Made by a program: the position numbers and the translations under genes. DNA of 64,000 bases from Ifrita kowaldi (lineage: Eukaryota > Chordata > Aves > Passeriformes > Cinclosomatidae), in the NCBI GenBank assembly GCA_013398055.1, contig VZRS01005615.1, positions 1-64,000 on the forward strand, written 5' to 3'. Under the pieces are notes generated by a model. That model did no database searches, was not told the origin of the DNA, and saw only the letters and a program-made list of their open reading frames with translations. Positions 46,081-59,563 of this stretch are shown piece after piece (the first letter of the stretch is position 1; each line of letters opens with the position of its first letter).

Positions 46081-49000
46081 TGATTAGGACTTCCCAAGAT
46101 GGTAGTGAAGTCTGTCAAGTATCCCTAAGCAATTCTAAAATCTAAGAATAAAATTGACCTTGCTTAATTACTGCCCAAGCAAAAAAGCTAGAGTTGTACT
46201 GTATGTCTGAGAAAAAAAATATTAATTAAGGCCTCTATAATATGCTTATAATTCTGATATCAGGGGAAAGTGGTTCTGAGTTTTGCTATGATGCTGCCTG
46301 ACAGGGCTCAGTGCTGCTCGTTTCCTTGCTTTTGCTGTTAGGAAAGCTGGTTGGGTCAGCCCTCCTAGCAGATCTTGACAAAAATGAAAAATCCCTAAAC
46401 TGAATATCTTATGTTGATATTGGTACTGGTAAGGAGGTAGCTGTATTTAATGAAGCTCTAAAATCTTCAAATTATTATGTTTATTTTTGAGAGGCGTTGT
46501 TTTAATGCCAGTGCTTAAAATTTCATTTTGGTAATGTTGGTTGTCAGAGTACTTGGAAATTTTATATAATTGTCACTCTTTAATGCTATTGAACATGTTT
46601 AGCTGTGAAGAGTGTAGTGACTGTATTAAAAAATTAAAATAATGGTAATGCAGCTCATCTTGAAAAAATTGGTGATATACAACAGTCTCAACATAATCCA
46701 TTGACAGACTGGGTAGGTTTGGTCCTAACATGCAAGTATTTCAGTGTGTTTGATATTGATAGAATTGTTTATGAATTTATTAACCTGGAGCTTTATATAG
46801 CGACCTATCAAAATATACATCAATAGCTAAATTAAATATGAATTATTGTAGTGAAGAAAGAAGAAAATAAATAATGAAAAAATGGTGGCAGTGAAAACAA
46901 TATTAAATTTGGATGAGAGAACTGATGAGTTAAAAGAATGCAGACGCAAGGTGATCAAGGTGAGATGAGCAGTTCAAGTGCAATCGCATACAGTGTCTTT
47001 GCCATAAAAAGAATAACCAATACATAAGAGATGTTATTAGACATTCTCAGCTTTGTTTAGGGATTTTCTAAAACACTTCCTCATGAATGCATGGAAAGTG
47101 GAAGTCTATGCTGGTGACCTTTGCCAAAAAAAAAAAGAGATAAATGTTTGATCTGAAAGCTCTTCTCAGAAGGTTTTGTTTCACTGTCTGTTGTGGTGTG
47201 AACTACCAAGGATAGCCTCTGCTGTGGGGTTTTTCTCCTTTATGTTGCAGTTTTTTTCTTATACTCCTGTAGTTTTATTTTCCTTGAAGCTTGTGCTGTG
47301 CAAGTGTTTGCAGGCACAGATGGGCATCCAGGCATGCAGGGTTCAGTAATAACAAATAATAATAGCATTTTACCTCTTTAGTCTGTACTGTGATGGCAAC
47401 GTGTGTTCCATTAGCACTCTGATTGCAGTGCTCTTGTCAAGATTCCTGGTTTTTGCTGCTGGATTCTAAAAGCACTTGATCAATTGATCTTGGAAAGTGC
47501 TGAGCTTTTTCCCAAAGTCTTTCATACTTGGCTATCAGCAGGTGAAATTTTTATCAGTTTGATTCTATCTGTAAGTAAAGGTGGATGAATCAATAAATGT
47601 TTGATGATTTTTATTGAACTAGAGAATCAGGAATATATATGCAAAAGAAATTTCCTCTTTCTGCAGTATTTGTTTGTAAAATTAGATGAATAATACAAGG
47701 ATCTCAATAGGACACTGGGTGCTTTCCTTGCAGTCAGTAACTAAAAGTATATTTTTTTACTTTCTGGAAAATTACCTGTGCTGTATGCTCTGCACTTACT
47801 CAATTTTTAAACTTGTGTATGGATAGGAGGCTTGTACTACGTGAATCACAGGTTCTTTATTTCTTTGTCTTTTAACAGTGTATTTTAAATATGCTTGAAA
47901 TTGCACATTTGTTTCATATATAACCACGTGCTTAATTCTTTCTAGAGCATCACCTTAATATAAGATACTGAAAAGGAGAACAAATATGATAGGAAAAGCC
48001 AGTGAATTTTTGAAATTTCCAAAATGTGAAAGGCTATTAGTAAATGGTGTGAGACCCTAGTTAACATCTAGAGTTGCAATGTGACAGTTCCAAACTTGGC
48101 AGCTGGTGCTTATCTGTATTTCTGACAGAGCAAAGCTTGGACTTCAGTAACACATACTGCAATAATTCAAGTGTTATTTAGTTTATATATGCATTAATGA
48201 AGACCCTTTGCAGTTGGAGTCATTGCTTTGCAATCCTTTTAAGGAGAACTGTGAGCTTGCTGGTTCTCTGATCTTTATCCTATCCCAGCAGATTAGAGTA
48301 AGTGTGGTTGGGTAAATGATAGCAAAAGCCTGCCAGCAGCCTTAAATAAGAACTGCCCCAATTATAAACAGAGAAGAATTGTGACAAGGGTGTATTTTGG
48401 AGAACTCTGTTGTTATACCTTTGTTTAGTTTTCCTATAGTTTGGGGATAGAAAGCTGGGACCTCCCATCTCTCTGTTTAAGTGCTGCTGCTTTAGTAAAC
48501 TCTTTCCTCTGTCCAAAATAGGGGATTTTGCTTCCTCCTTGCCTATTTCTCCGAGTGATTTTACTGTCTTCTGCTGCATTTTGGAATTGTTTAGACTAAT
48601 ATTTTATGGGCAGTGCTGTATCCTGGAGAGGTTTGGGTTAAAATTTCCTTGATCCTATAAAGGACAAAAAGCTAGCTGACCATGTTGATAGATCAGTGGG
48701 GGAAGTAGGGAAAGCAAACAAATCATTCGATAAATGACTGTTGTGGGCTGATACAAGAGGATTTAAATAAGAGATGCTTAGAGGAGATTGTTTGAAAAGA
48801 TAATGATGGAAGCTCTGTGAACCCTGCAAAGCAAAGATGGAGTCTTATTTAAGCTACTGACTTCTAAGGAGATCAGAAAATCCCACCTTCAATGCTTTGT
48901 GTGGGGGGAATTCTTAATTACAAGAAACTTGTTGCTCTTTCTGTAGAGGAGAAACAAAGGGCTGACTTGTAGTGTTGGAAAAGTCAGAGCTGTAGCACTA

Positions 49001-49640
49001 ACTCACTTCCCTGGTGGCTTTCTATTAAAGACATTTTTAAAGCCATTTGAGCACCAAGCTGTTCATTTGCCTTTGTAAAATCCCTCATGTGAAAGCAAGG
49101 GTGATTTAGAAAGGCTTATCATTTGGAAAACCTTTGATAACACTTCATAGTGGTTCCACAATTTCAGGACAAACAATCTTAATTAATTCCTAATAGCAAC
49201 CTGCTTACAAACCCACTCATGCTTTCTCAAATGCATTCTTAGTAGTGATGCCATAGTGGATGTTTGGATACCTGATGTGGATCCCAGAAAAGGATGAGCT
49301 GTAAGCAGTGTATCCTGAAAGAGGTGCCTAGCAAAGAGCAGTGCTTCAGATCCTTTTTGATTGTTACATGAATGTGTATTAACTCTTCCAGAGTGCATCT
49401 CCATATTTATTGCAAACTGGATTTGATGCTGGTGCTTTCCTTCATGTTTCCTTGCTAGCTTATTCCTGGCTTCTAAACCATGTTGCCTTGGATCCCTGCT
49501 GGAGTTATTTGTTTTCTTGGCATCATGACTTAGTGCTGGTTTTGTGTAGTCAGGGTTCTCTATCAGGTTGGAAGTTCTTACCAGTCTTGGGCTGCCCATT
49601 ACCACTTAACTCCCATGAAGGCTATTCCATGGAATATGCA
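46081..49640. other. AT-rich, probably intronic sequence
   Basis: An acceptor-like TTTGCTGTTAG at 46341 is followed by an open frame reading KLVGSALLADLDKNEKSLN to TGA at 46401. It resembles a short terminal exon, but no poly(A) signal follows closely. A 12-bp palindrome GATCAATTGATC occurs at 47478-47489. A good GATCAAG|GTGAGA donor at about 46962 has no acceptor upstream. Confidence 0.45.
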
Positions 49641-49645
49641 CAGGA

Positions 49646-49728
49646 ACAAATGCTGTTCCTGGGGGTACAAACAAATGCTACTCCTGGGGCACAAACTCAG
49701 TTTCCTGGTACAAACTCAGTTTCCTAGT
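49646..49728 (+). repeat. Four-copy minisatellite, about 20-bp unit
   Basis: Units are ACAAATGCTGTTCCTGGGGG(T) at 49646-49666, ACAAATGCTACTCCTGGGGC at 49671-49690, ACAAACTCAGTTTCCTGGT at 49691-49709 and ACAAACTCAGTTTCCTAGT at 49710-49728. A further partial ACAAA follows, and an extra ACAA lies after the first unit. The last two units differ at one base, the first two at a few, so the array grew in steps. Confidence 0.9.
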
Positions 49729-50261
49729 ACAAAATCTAGCATTGTTCCCTTACACAGGATACCACGTGAGGGGTCCCTGTGAGGCCAGTCCCTGGCTGCC
49801 ACCCTGATGGGGCAGTAAAACACAGTTGTTGCTGCAAAAAGGTGTAAAACCTTTGAGGGCAAGGTGTAGATCATAACAATAGTGATGGAGCGTGCTCTTC
49901 AGGTGCTTATCAAATACCCATCTCCACACAAAAATACATCTTGGTGGCTATTTTTAGGATCATCACGTCCAATGAAATGTCAGGGTTTTCTGTGTTTTCT
50001 GGATTTCATTTGTTTTCAATAATCATACTGCTGCTGCAGATCTTGGAGAGAGACACTGCATTTATGCCTTTTTTAATTGTAAAACTAGCTTAATATTCTG
50101 ATTTCAGAGCTTGTTAACACAAACTACATTTGAAAATGGTAATTTTCCTTTAGTGAAACTGCATTAATGGGGCTAAAACTTGCTTGGTAGCTGCATGACA
50201 TTTTAAAGAATTTTGTGATTTTTGTATGCCATGTGGCATCAGTTTACAGTACTCAGTGTCC

Positions 50262-50345
50262 TTTTTAAGGCATGCAAGTCTAGAAGGGACCATCTGGGTT
50301 ATCAAATACAAAGCCTCACAATTTCAGGCAAACAGAGAGAAACAG
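50262..50345 (+). mobile_element. Possible CR1-type LINE scrap
   Basis: The stretch CTAGAAGGGACCATCTGGGT followed by TATCAAATACAAAGCC resembles the GAAGGGACC...ATC...(T/A)CCA... signature in the 3' region of many sauropsid CR1 elements. The match fades on both sides and no terminal 8-bp repeats are present, so this is a tentative call. Confidence 0.22.
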
Positions 50346-51488
50346 ACCTGGTGCAGAAAGGCCCACAGAGTACTTTTCTTTCAAGCATCCTCCCTTGCCA
50401 AATACAATAAAGTCATTCCCAAAACCTTAAAACAAAGTAAAAAATACTTTTAATTAAGAAGAAAATAAACTACTGTGTCAGGTTTTATGAAGGCCAAGAA
50501 GAAAAGCTGAAGTGTAATGAATTGCATACAAGTTGGGAGAAAAGAGAGAGCACTTACTATTAACTGAGAACAAGATTCAGAAAACTTGCAAATTTTTCCA
50601 GTTTACTTATTGCCAACTGCATTTCTAAAAGCAAAAATATGCACTACTTGGCACACAGGTTGTGTATAAACCTCTTACCAATTTGGAAGGGATACCAAAG
50701 CTATTGAAGAATGTTTGCCCAAAGCACAACTGTGATTCCGAGATACAAGGAACATTTCATTTTATAGTATAAATTATCTTCGAGAGGAGTATAAACTAAC
50801 AATTATGAATAGATAGTCCAGTAATGCAGCTATTCGTTGTAAGTAATTTTTAGTGGGTTGATTTCAAGTTAATTTTGAAAAACAACATCTTTTGTTCAGA
50901 GAAAGGAGCTGCATGTGTTACCATAACATTATGCAGATCAGCTCCCATTACAGTAGCATTTATTTTAATAGGAGGAGGTTTTCCTGCTGTGAGGGGGACA
51001 GGCAGTTGTTTAGTTCCTTCATGAGTGCAATTCTTGTTTCTGTCTTAGTGTCTCTTGGAAGACATATCCTTTTTTCCATATCTGTGAGACAATGAACAGG
51101 TGTATGTCTACTTAATGTATCTGGAGTTTCTTAATCCACAGGGGCATGCACTATATTGAATTAATCTCCAGAAGAGATTTACACAAGGGAAATTCCTCCT
51201 CCCTTGCCCTTTCTCCTTCTCTGCACACAAAAGAGAGAGATATTCCTACTGAGTATTAAGTATTTTTTATTCTTTGTGTATTATCTGTGATTACTTTATG
51301 TAACTTCTTGTTTTGTTGCTTTTAGGAAGGTTTTGTATAATAAAATAAAAATAATGTAATACTATGAATAAGAGTGAACTGGCAGTGTTAAACATACACC
51401 ACAGTGAATCCACCCATTCTTTCCTACAGCCTTTACATGAGCCATGATAAAATAGCTTAACAGTTCTGCTTATCAGAATTCATATCAG
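50346..51488. other. AT-rich sequence, nothing definite
   Basis: No gene, repeat or site can be supported in this stretch beyond scattered T-rich runs. Confidence 0.5.
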
Positions 51489-51553
51489 CAGATACATCCA
51501 GGAATGCTGATGCACACCTACGTGCTCATCAGTTCGTGTGGAAGAAGTCTTAG
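51489..51553 (+). CDS. Candidate short exon (65 bases)
   Basis: It is bounded by a CATATCAG acceptor and an excellent CTTAG|GTGAGT donor (51553/51554). Only one frame is open, reading QIHPGMLMHTYVLISSCGRS and L plus two bases. The next candidate, at 52089, starts in phase 0 and therefore does not join to it. Short and unrecognised. Confidence 0.15.
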
Positions 51554-52088
51554 GTGAGTAAAGTCAGGAGCGTGGTTGGCATGGAGTAAGTTCCCTCTTG
51601 AGGACAAATTTTCCAGTGCTCCTGATTGGTTTTTGACAGGTGTCCCAGCTCCTGCCTGTGACCAACTCCTCTAGCTCTTATTTAGATATAGTTTAGGTAA
51701 AACTTTCTTAATCTGATTAGAAATTCTGCCTGGCAGAGATTGAAAGATTTATTTCCATGTGTCATGTTTAATTTATATAGTACCCATATGTATTTAATTT
51801 ACAATAGTAACAAATTATCTGAAGACTTTTAAAATGCCTTTTTAAATATACTAATATAAAGTTAGAACAGTAGGATGGAAAGTTATTTAATAACATTGTA
51901 GATGGGAACAGAAATCTTAATTAAAATAATTTAGGTTATCTCATGCTTCCCTAAAGCCAGTGTACAATATAGGAAGTACAGAACACGCATTCCAGAATGT
52001 TAAAAGAGACAGCAATTAAAAAATAAAGCAGAATAAATAGCAAAAATGCAAATAAATTTTTTAAAAAAATCCTTGTGTATTTCTCCAG

Positions 52089-52139
52089 TGTCTGTGGAGC
52101 TCTGATTTTTCCTTCTTGATGCAGAACATTTCTCTCAAG
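52089..52139 (+). CDS. Candidate short exon (51 bases)
   Basis: Both splice sites are very good: acceptor TGTATTTCTCCAG (52088) and donor CTCAAG|GTAGGT (52139/52140). The 17 codons CLWSSDFSFLMQNISLK are open in phase 0 at both ends. A second acceptor inside (TTGATGCAG) would leave a 15-base microexon. The length is too small to exclude chance. Confidence 0.17.
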
Positions 52140-55100
52140 GTAGGTTCTTTCCTAACCCTTGCAAAGAAGTAGATTCAGATCAGTTTCATCTCTCATGCTC
52201 TGTAACCTCAGTACTGGTAGGACTTTTTTGCCTACATCTACATCTGGTTTAAAAACTGTCCTGTTGGAGAAAAAATTTTGGTTAGAATTTCTGGTGCAAG
52301 CACATAAAACAACAAATCTGATAAACAATGCACACTGCTGAACATTAAAAAAAATGCTGAAGAGCATTTAACACTGAATTTCTGAGTGATATTGTAACAG
52401 CATTGTTCCTGTGAAAGACAGGCAGCAATATCCTGCTGGTTAAATAAGCAGCATTACTGGTTTGTTGGGAGCTTCTTGCATTATTTTTATGAATCTAATA
52501 TTGCTTGCTTCTTTTTTGTTGTTTCTCATAGTTTCATGTTGCTTTGCTATTTGCATGCAAAGGGTTATCTCTTGCTAAGTTCCCCTCTTCTGTCTACAGG
52601 AGACGAGGAGTAGCTTTCAAGAATCCCTTTGACATCATTTAGTAGATTGTACTGAGTGCTAATGGTACTTTAAATTTTATCCTCAGTGTCTCAGGGTGTC
52701 ATACCAAATATGAGCTGAGGAGTTTCAGCACATTCAGACTGAACAAACCTTCTCTGGTTAAAAATCCCAGAAATTACTGAGAAACACCTCTGAGTGGTCA
52801 GAGCCCTCTCCCTAGGAGATAATGAGGCTGGGATAAGTTGACTCCTAACATTTAGGTTTTCCCTCAGTAGGATAGAGAAAGAATTTGGAAGAATGAATTT
52901 CTTTTAATCCCTTCTTCTATTTACTATATTCCCACGTGCAATTAGATAGAATTAATTTTGAAAGAGTCATTCTGGATCTCTGCATTTGCACAATGGTCTC
53001 CACTCTTTTGGTAGCTGCACTGCCAGCTGGTTGCCTTTGCTGAGAAACTGGTGAATGAGGGCTCAGTTACCAGGGCATTATGAATCAAGAGATGATGCAA
53101 TTCTGCCTCAAGGGTGTGATCTTTCTGGGAATGCATTTCTGAGAAGGCCTCAAAGATTTCAGGCTGAAAGGTGAAGATTGCCCTACAAAAGACAAAGCCT
53201 AGCTGAAGGAATATGAGAAATAATTGTAGCTCTTATTTAGCAGCAGGTAACTGCCTGCATGAATCTGATCTTTCCCTCAATCCTTAGGTCACTGGAAGTG
53301 ATGCTCTTTCGTCTGTTTCTAATGACAATTCACTGGAGGATGTAATGTGGGTCTTTACAGTGAATATGCTGAATGCTTCCAAGTGGTTCTTTGGGGTATG
53401 GGTATTTATTTGTTTTGTCAGAATTTGTTTTGGGGGGTGAGTGGGAGGGGGAAATTAATGCAAAATTAGTAGCTAACTGTGTGTGTCTTTAATGTGAAAT
53501 AGTTATGGCTGCTATGAGCTGCTGCTCTCAGTATGAGCCTTCTCTATGACCCAAGCATAGCACCTGTCTTCCCTGTATTCTGCATTTGCACTGACACAAT
53601 GATTCTGAACTTAGGATCAATAAGCCGAGAGAATTAGTCCTTATATACGAGTATTGTGTTCTTTCCCAGGGAATTTAATCAGTAACACCATACACAATTA
53701 ATTTGAGCAAATCTAAGCAGGGTACAATGGGATCAGGAGCAAGAATATATTCTTAGCAGTCAGGCAACACCTATATTAGCTGTTCAGATTAAAATTAGAA
53801 TTTGAATTAAAATTCAAGTGATACCCATTTGCCTTTAACGAATTTCTTGGAAATAATCACCTCTGAAGTACATATTAAGCCCTTTCATTAACGTCTAAAA
53901 GAATGCCTCTAAGTGTTGCTCCTTGGCTGAGATGTTAATATGCTAGGCATGCTGATGACCTGTTCACAAAAGCTGAATTACCAGCTGCATTTGCATTGAT
54001 CTACAGATGAAGAGTGCTATTTCAGAGCTGTGGTGTTCTCCAGCCACAACTGTATGCAGTTATTTGAGTGATAATTCAACAAACATTAATTATGTTGATG
54101 AAAATGCATCCATTTTTAATATGATGAGTATAAAATATATGATTTTATATGATGGGAAATCTTATACAATGAATAATAATTTTTCCATCAAAGGCACCAA
54201 AATAGACAGTTCCTGCACTCATAAAAGGTTATAGTGTGAAGGGGTGAGACAGAGGGCAAGAAATTGAGTGATCTCAGTGGGGAGAGTTGCTTGAATAGCA
54301 TTGCACAGCTGATTGTTGCCTCAGAAAATAAAATTGCCTATTTTCAGAGGACAGCATCTCTTCTCATATGCTGACTAGCTGAGGTTCACAGCTCATGGGG
54401 TCATGATCAGGGAGGTGCCTCCCTAACAAACTGTGCCTAAATCCAAGGTCTTTCACAGCACAGAGCTCAAGCAGGTAGGGCAGCTTGGACTGGGAAATGG
54501 GGCAGTGAATGAGGAAGAGCATGCAGAAGTTCAAAATCTCCTGTCGGGGCAGGTGACAGATGCAGGAGCAGTCATGCACTTTGCTTGGTGTCTTTGCCCC
54601 AGCTCCTGCTGCTGGGAAGTTTCTGGATCACTGTGTGTGCTTGTGTTGTGCAGTGGCCAAGGAGACAAAGGCAAGGTGGGGTCTGAACTGGGACCGTGGA
54701 TGACACAGATGTCAGAAATGGTGAAGCATACCTCAAGCTTTGTCAATCAGTGCTTTGCCCTGTATTAGCTGCCATAACCTGGTCATTACTCTGGTCATGA
54801 AGTTTATCCTCCATACAACAGGAGAAAATAATGCAAATTATGTACACTTACAGTGTTGGGTTACTGTGGAGACGTCACCCTTTGTTCCGGCCTGACAGTC
54901 CAGTTAATAGCAATGATGGAATTAACTGTCTCTTCAAGGTGAAAGTCAGTGATGAGACACATCTCTGGTTCCTTCCTGTAATATTTCTCTGCAATTTAGC
55001 ATGTCTTGAAGTAGGGGTTTAAGCCTAGAAGCAGGTAGAAGTGCTATGTTGAAAGCAGACATATGCTGTATAAAGACAAATAAGCAGAAACAAAGTGTAT

Positions 55101-55285
55101 TAGCAGTACTCACATGTTTGTGTGCATTAAAAGAAAACTGTGAAACAGAAAATGTTAGGCAGAGTTAAAAAGAAAAGTACGTTGCAAGATTTGGGCTTCC
55201 TTCTCTGTGAAGTATTTTGTTGGTGATTAGTTTTTTCTTGTATAGTTATACCTAACCTGTTCCTGTTGGGGGAATTTCCATAAAG

Positions 55286-55310
55286 TAATAATAATAATAA
55301 TAGTAGTAAT
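55286..55310 (+). repeat. (AAT)n microsatellite
   Basis: TAATAATAATAATAATAGTAGTAAT, five perfect and three imperfect units. Confidence 0.85.
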
Positions 55311-58300
55311 CCAGTTATACTCCCCAAATATAAAGAAATAGAAATAATTCAAAGGATTTTTTTAAAGAAAAAAGGATGTGGTCACAGCTCACAGGGAAAC
55401 AGAAATGGGAACAAATAGGTCCAATACCTGGTAAATTACTAAAAACTAGGGCAAATAGGCTTGTATCATAAAGCAAAACAGTCCGGTCACACCTCCCGTG
55501 TCATGATTACTTTTAGTATTTGATGGGAAAGTTTTCTAGATTATTCATTTATAAATAAGTTTTTTTTCATTGAATTATAGTGTAAAGTCTGTCCTAGCCT
55601 CACCATACGAAACTGAAATTGCATTAGTTAAACCTCATCAGCTTCCAGCCTCCTTGTATGAGGCACAGTAACAAATAACCCTCAACGGTTCCTCATGCAA
55701 TATTACTCAAATCCTTTACTCTGAGATTTATCTTAATATGTATCACTGGTACTGATGAGTATTTATCTGCTTTTTCAAACATACTGTTACAAAACATATC
55801 CCAAGATTACAAAAGAAGGTCATCTTCTGAGCCCCAGTGGGGAGGTTGCTTAGAAGGTCCATGCATGGGTAGAAGAAAAGAAAAAAAAAAAAGTTTAAAA
55901 AAATTTTTAAATTGTTTTTAGAAACTTCCCTCCAGAAAACCAATAAACCTTTGAGTTATTTCAACTTTTCAAATATTATACTAAGCACACCATAATAGAG
56001 AAATGGTTTGGGTTGAGCTCTGTCCTATAAAATAATCAGTGTCTGTGCTGCTTGGAGCATTTCAGAGTTTGAGGTTCCTGATCTTTTTTCCTCTGCCAAG
56101 CCAAGTTTTCCTTTGAAGTACTTCTTTCACATGGCTGTTGCCACAAATAGATAATGTGAGTTTCTTCAGAGACTGACACTGATTGTAGCTGATTTTGGCA
56201 TTCTTGAGAAGCCCCAGCTACAATCTGAGAAAGGGTTAGACCTGGCTGAATTGCTCATTGCAAATCTGTTGAGTGGATTTGTGGGTATGAGCCACTGTAG
56301 GTGGACTTGGAGAAGAACTTTCAAAATAGGCTCCTAGCTTAACATACCCGGGGAACTGTGAAGTATTTTACATAAAAATGTCATGTATAAGTATGTGTTA
56401 TGTAACTCCAGCAAGCAGCTGTAATGTAGCTGGGGAATGCAAAGAGCTTCTGAGGGCCTGGGACAAGGAGCAGCCCACAGCTTGCCTGGAGAGATCAATG
56501 TTAATTACAAAAGCAGTTGTTTCCTCAAAATTTGTTTGTCAGAGTTCTTGCAATTGAAAAGAGGGATGAATGTGAGAAAACAAAGCAGCTATTTGGTTTC
56601 CAAGAAATATTCACAAACATAGAATTAGTGCTTTCATTTGTTGTTGTTCTGCTTTGTTTGTTTTCAGATAATGCTGCAGCATAGAAAATATTGGGTTGTA
56701 GAAAATGGAAAATCAGTAAACCTGCATTTAAGTTGCAGTTGACTTCAAAGAACATCTTTGATTCTGTAGAAGTGGGTTTGGAACTGAAGTGAATTTGCTT
56801 TGAATTTACTTAGCTTCTATTCATACCTTCCTTTCTTCTGCTAGTTGCTTATAATTTCATTGATGTATGTACAATACAGCAGTATATCTAAAAACATGGT
56901 ATAACAATGACATAATCAATATGCCAAGCAGCACATGAAAGCACCTTGACAGGTTTGTGGTTTACCAACACTGGTTTTACAAGATTAGGCTGGAGCTCTC
57001 CAGCAGCCTTACGTGAGTTGTTTACTTAGTCTCTCATAATGCTGAAATCAAGTTGTTGTCAGCTGAGTGAGCAGCAAAATGTAACCATTTTCAATGCTTA
57101 CCAGTTGGGCATCTTTGCCTTAGTGAGCCAGTCATAATTTTCGATTAGTTTAAGGATAATAAATTCAGAGAGCAATTTTGATCTCAGCTACAAAATCACT
57201 TGTTTAAATGCATAAGACAGTTTGAGATACAAAGAAAAAATTATTCATACATAGAAAAAAAACCCCAGAACACAAATTTCTTAAAATTTAGTAGAAATTC
57301 AGATCCAGGTTGAAATGATTGGATCTTGCATGTAGTGGCCTTACAGCTTTTGGCCAGTAGTATTGTCTGTGAAGACAGATCAATAACCCTTTTAAGCAGG
57401 ATGAACAGTGTAATCAGCTGGTAGTACCTGTGCTCAGTGTTCTGGGCCAGTTCAGTGATCTCAGCCCAGGCCCTGACCAGCCTGATAACACTTACTACAG
57501 AATGCAGCAGCAATATTTAGGGGCTTGGTGTTTGTTTTGGCTGTCAGGCTTTGTGGTGAATGAATGTGGCTTGTAAATTAAAACCTTCTGTTCCCTAGGA
57601 GAAGGTGATTCATTTCAGAGTAACTGTGTAGGGTGTGGATGGTGCTGTTCCCCAGGTATCTCTGTGATAGCACTCTGCTACTCATAGCTAAGGCAGTTAT
57701 GTCTCCTGATCATATTGCAAGTTGTTGTTCTTCTGATGTGAAAGGTTTGCTGTTTAATTGTGTAGACATAAGTGATTTCTTGTCACCTGTAGCCAAGGCA
57801 CAGTGGAATTGGAAGTTCTGCTGTGTTTGCTGTACAATATAGTTTTATGTCACTTACACAAGGCCTCAGGTCTCTTGATTTAGCAGCTTAACACCTGTCA
57901 GATTCATATAACAAAATCAGAATAAAAATTAATGTTCTCTTTTTTGAATACCCTTCACGAGAGGTAATCCAAAGGCTTTATGTCTTCAGTTTTGCTGGTG
58001 CATTTACTGCACATAACAATAATTATCTGAGATAAAAATCTACTGTACTTTGACTCCCGTTGATAGTGAAGCTCATTACACCCCCATTATAATTATTACC
58101 CTCTTTATGTATACCTCGTTAAACACTTCAAAAGCTGGCATCCAGGGGATGCTGTTTTAAGAAACTATTTAAGTGATCGGGATGAATTATGTAAGATATT
58201 AACAGTATGTTCCTTCTACATCACTTCAAATCTTACAAAATTTGGGGTGCATAATAATCAGAATTATACAAATAATATTATTCTGTCTAACAGTTCTCTG

Positions 58301-59541
58301 ACACTTTCCCAGTATGCGTTTGCTTCACTAATGCAAATATAGCTCTAGGGGCAGTCCTACTAAAGGCAATGTAGGAGTAAAAGCCATGGCCAACAAAGAG
58401 TACCTGCAATACTGAAAAGTGTAACACAGGCTAGGGGCATCCAGCAGAAGTAGAAATGCAACTAATAGTTAATAAGGATAATTTTAAAGAGAAACCCATA
58501 TATTGGTGTTTTATCAGTGAAGCTGTACCATTCAACACATGGACCCTTGGCTCTTGGTATGTGGCAACTTCAGCTGTGTAGTGGGAATCAGATAACCCAA
58601 AGCCACAGAGATTGCCAGTGTCAGAAATGTAGCTTTTTACAATTTACACCTTTTTTCTTGGCATTTCTTTGTTACATGCAGGACATAATGCAAACTTAAA
58701 CTGAAATATGATTTTCATTTCAGTGCTGAAGAGCTTCACTTCCAAGAACACAGCATTCAATATATGAAAGCCTGCTTTTCTACTAAAGACAATTGAATTT
58801 TTAGAAATGTATTTCTGCTCTGCAAAATGACTCTTAAAAATTGAATTCTGAAGTGAATCATAGGGCAAAATGAGTTTATTTAATAGCAGGACAAGACTAT
58901 GCTGCTTTGGAAAATGTAGCAAAAGTCTCTACAGTTTAGGCATTGCTATTGACCATTCTTCTGTGTGGATGCTGTACTGTTGAGCAGTTGCACAAACCTA
59001 ATAATTTACACAGATATCTTACATGTCTCTTTGAAAATAATGGACTGCACAGTTAGTCCAAAGAATGAAACAAATTTGACAAATACATCAATGCGGGTCT
59101 TGCAAAACCAAACCCTTATTTAACTTGCTGTGGTAGAATTGGTAGTGCAGCATTTACTAAAACCACCGTTTTTAAAATAGTTTGTTTCTTGCACTGTGAA
59201 TATGCATCAGAGGTATGGTAAAAAAAAAAAATTGTTTTTCTGACCATATTTGGACCAAATTTTAACGCACTCCCATTTTTTACCCCCCTGAAGCAGCAGT
59301 GTACATCCGTAGTATCTTCTTGCTGAACCATTCTAACAGTAAAGCTTACCTGAGTGAGTAAAAGCAGCAACAAGATCTAGAATGTTTGCTTTGCATCCTG
59401 AAACTAATACTGAGATCAATTTGTTTATACTGGAGATGGGCCCAGACCTATTTTGGAGTCGTCACTTCTGATTCTCTACAGTTTTGTTATTTGGACTGAG
59501 ATCTTATTTAACTTGTTTTATATTCTAGTATATGAAAATAG

Positions 59542-59563
59542 CATGCATGGAATGCCATGCATG
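59542..59563. repeat. Perfect 9-bp inverted repeat, 4-base loop
   Basis: CATGCATGG, AATG, CCATGCATG. ATGCAT repeats within each arm make it doubly palindromic. It could form a tight cruciform. No further role is evident. Confidence 0.65.
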
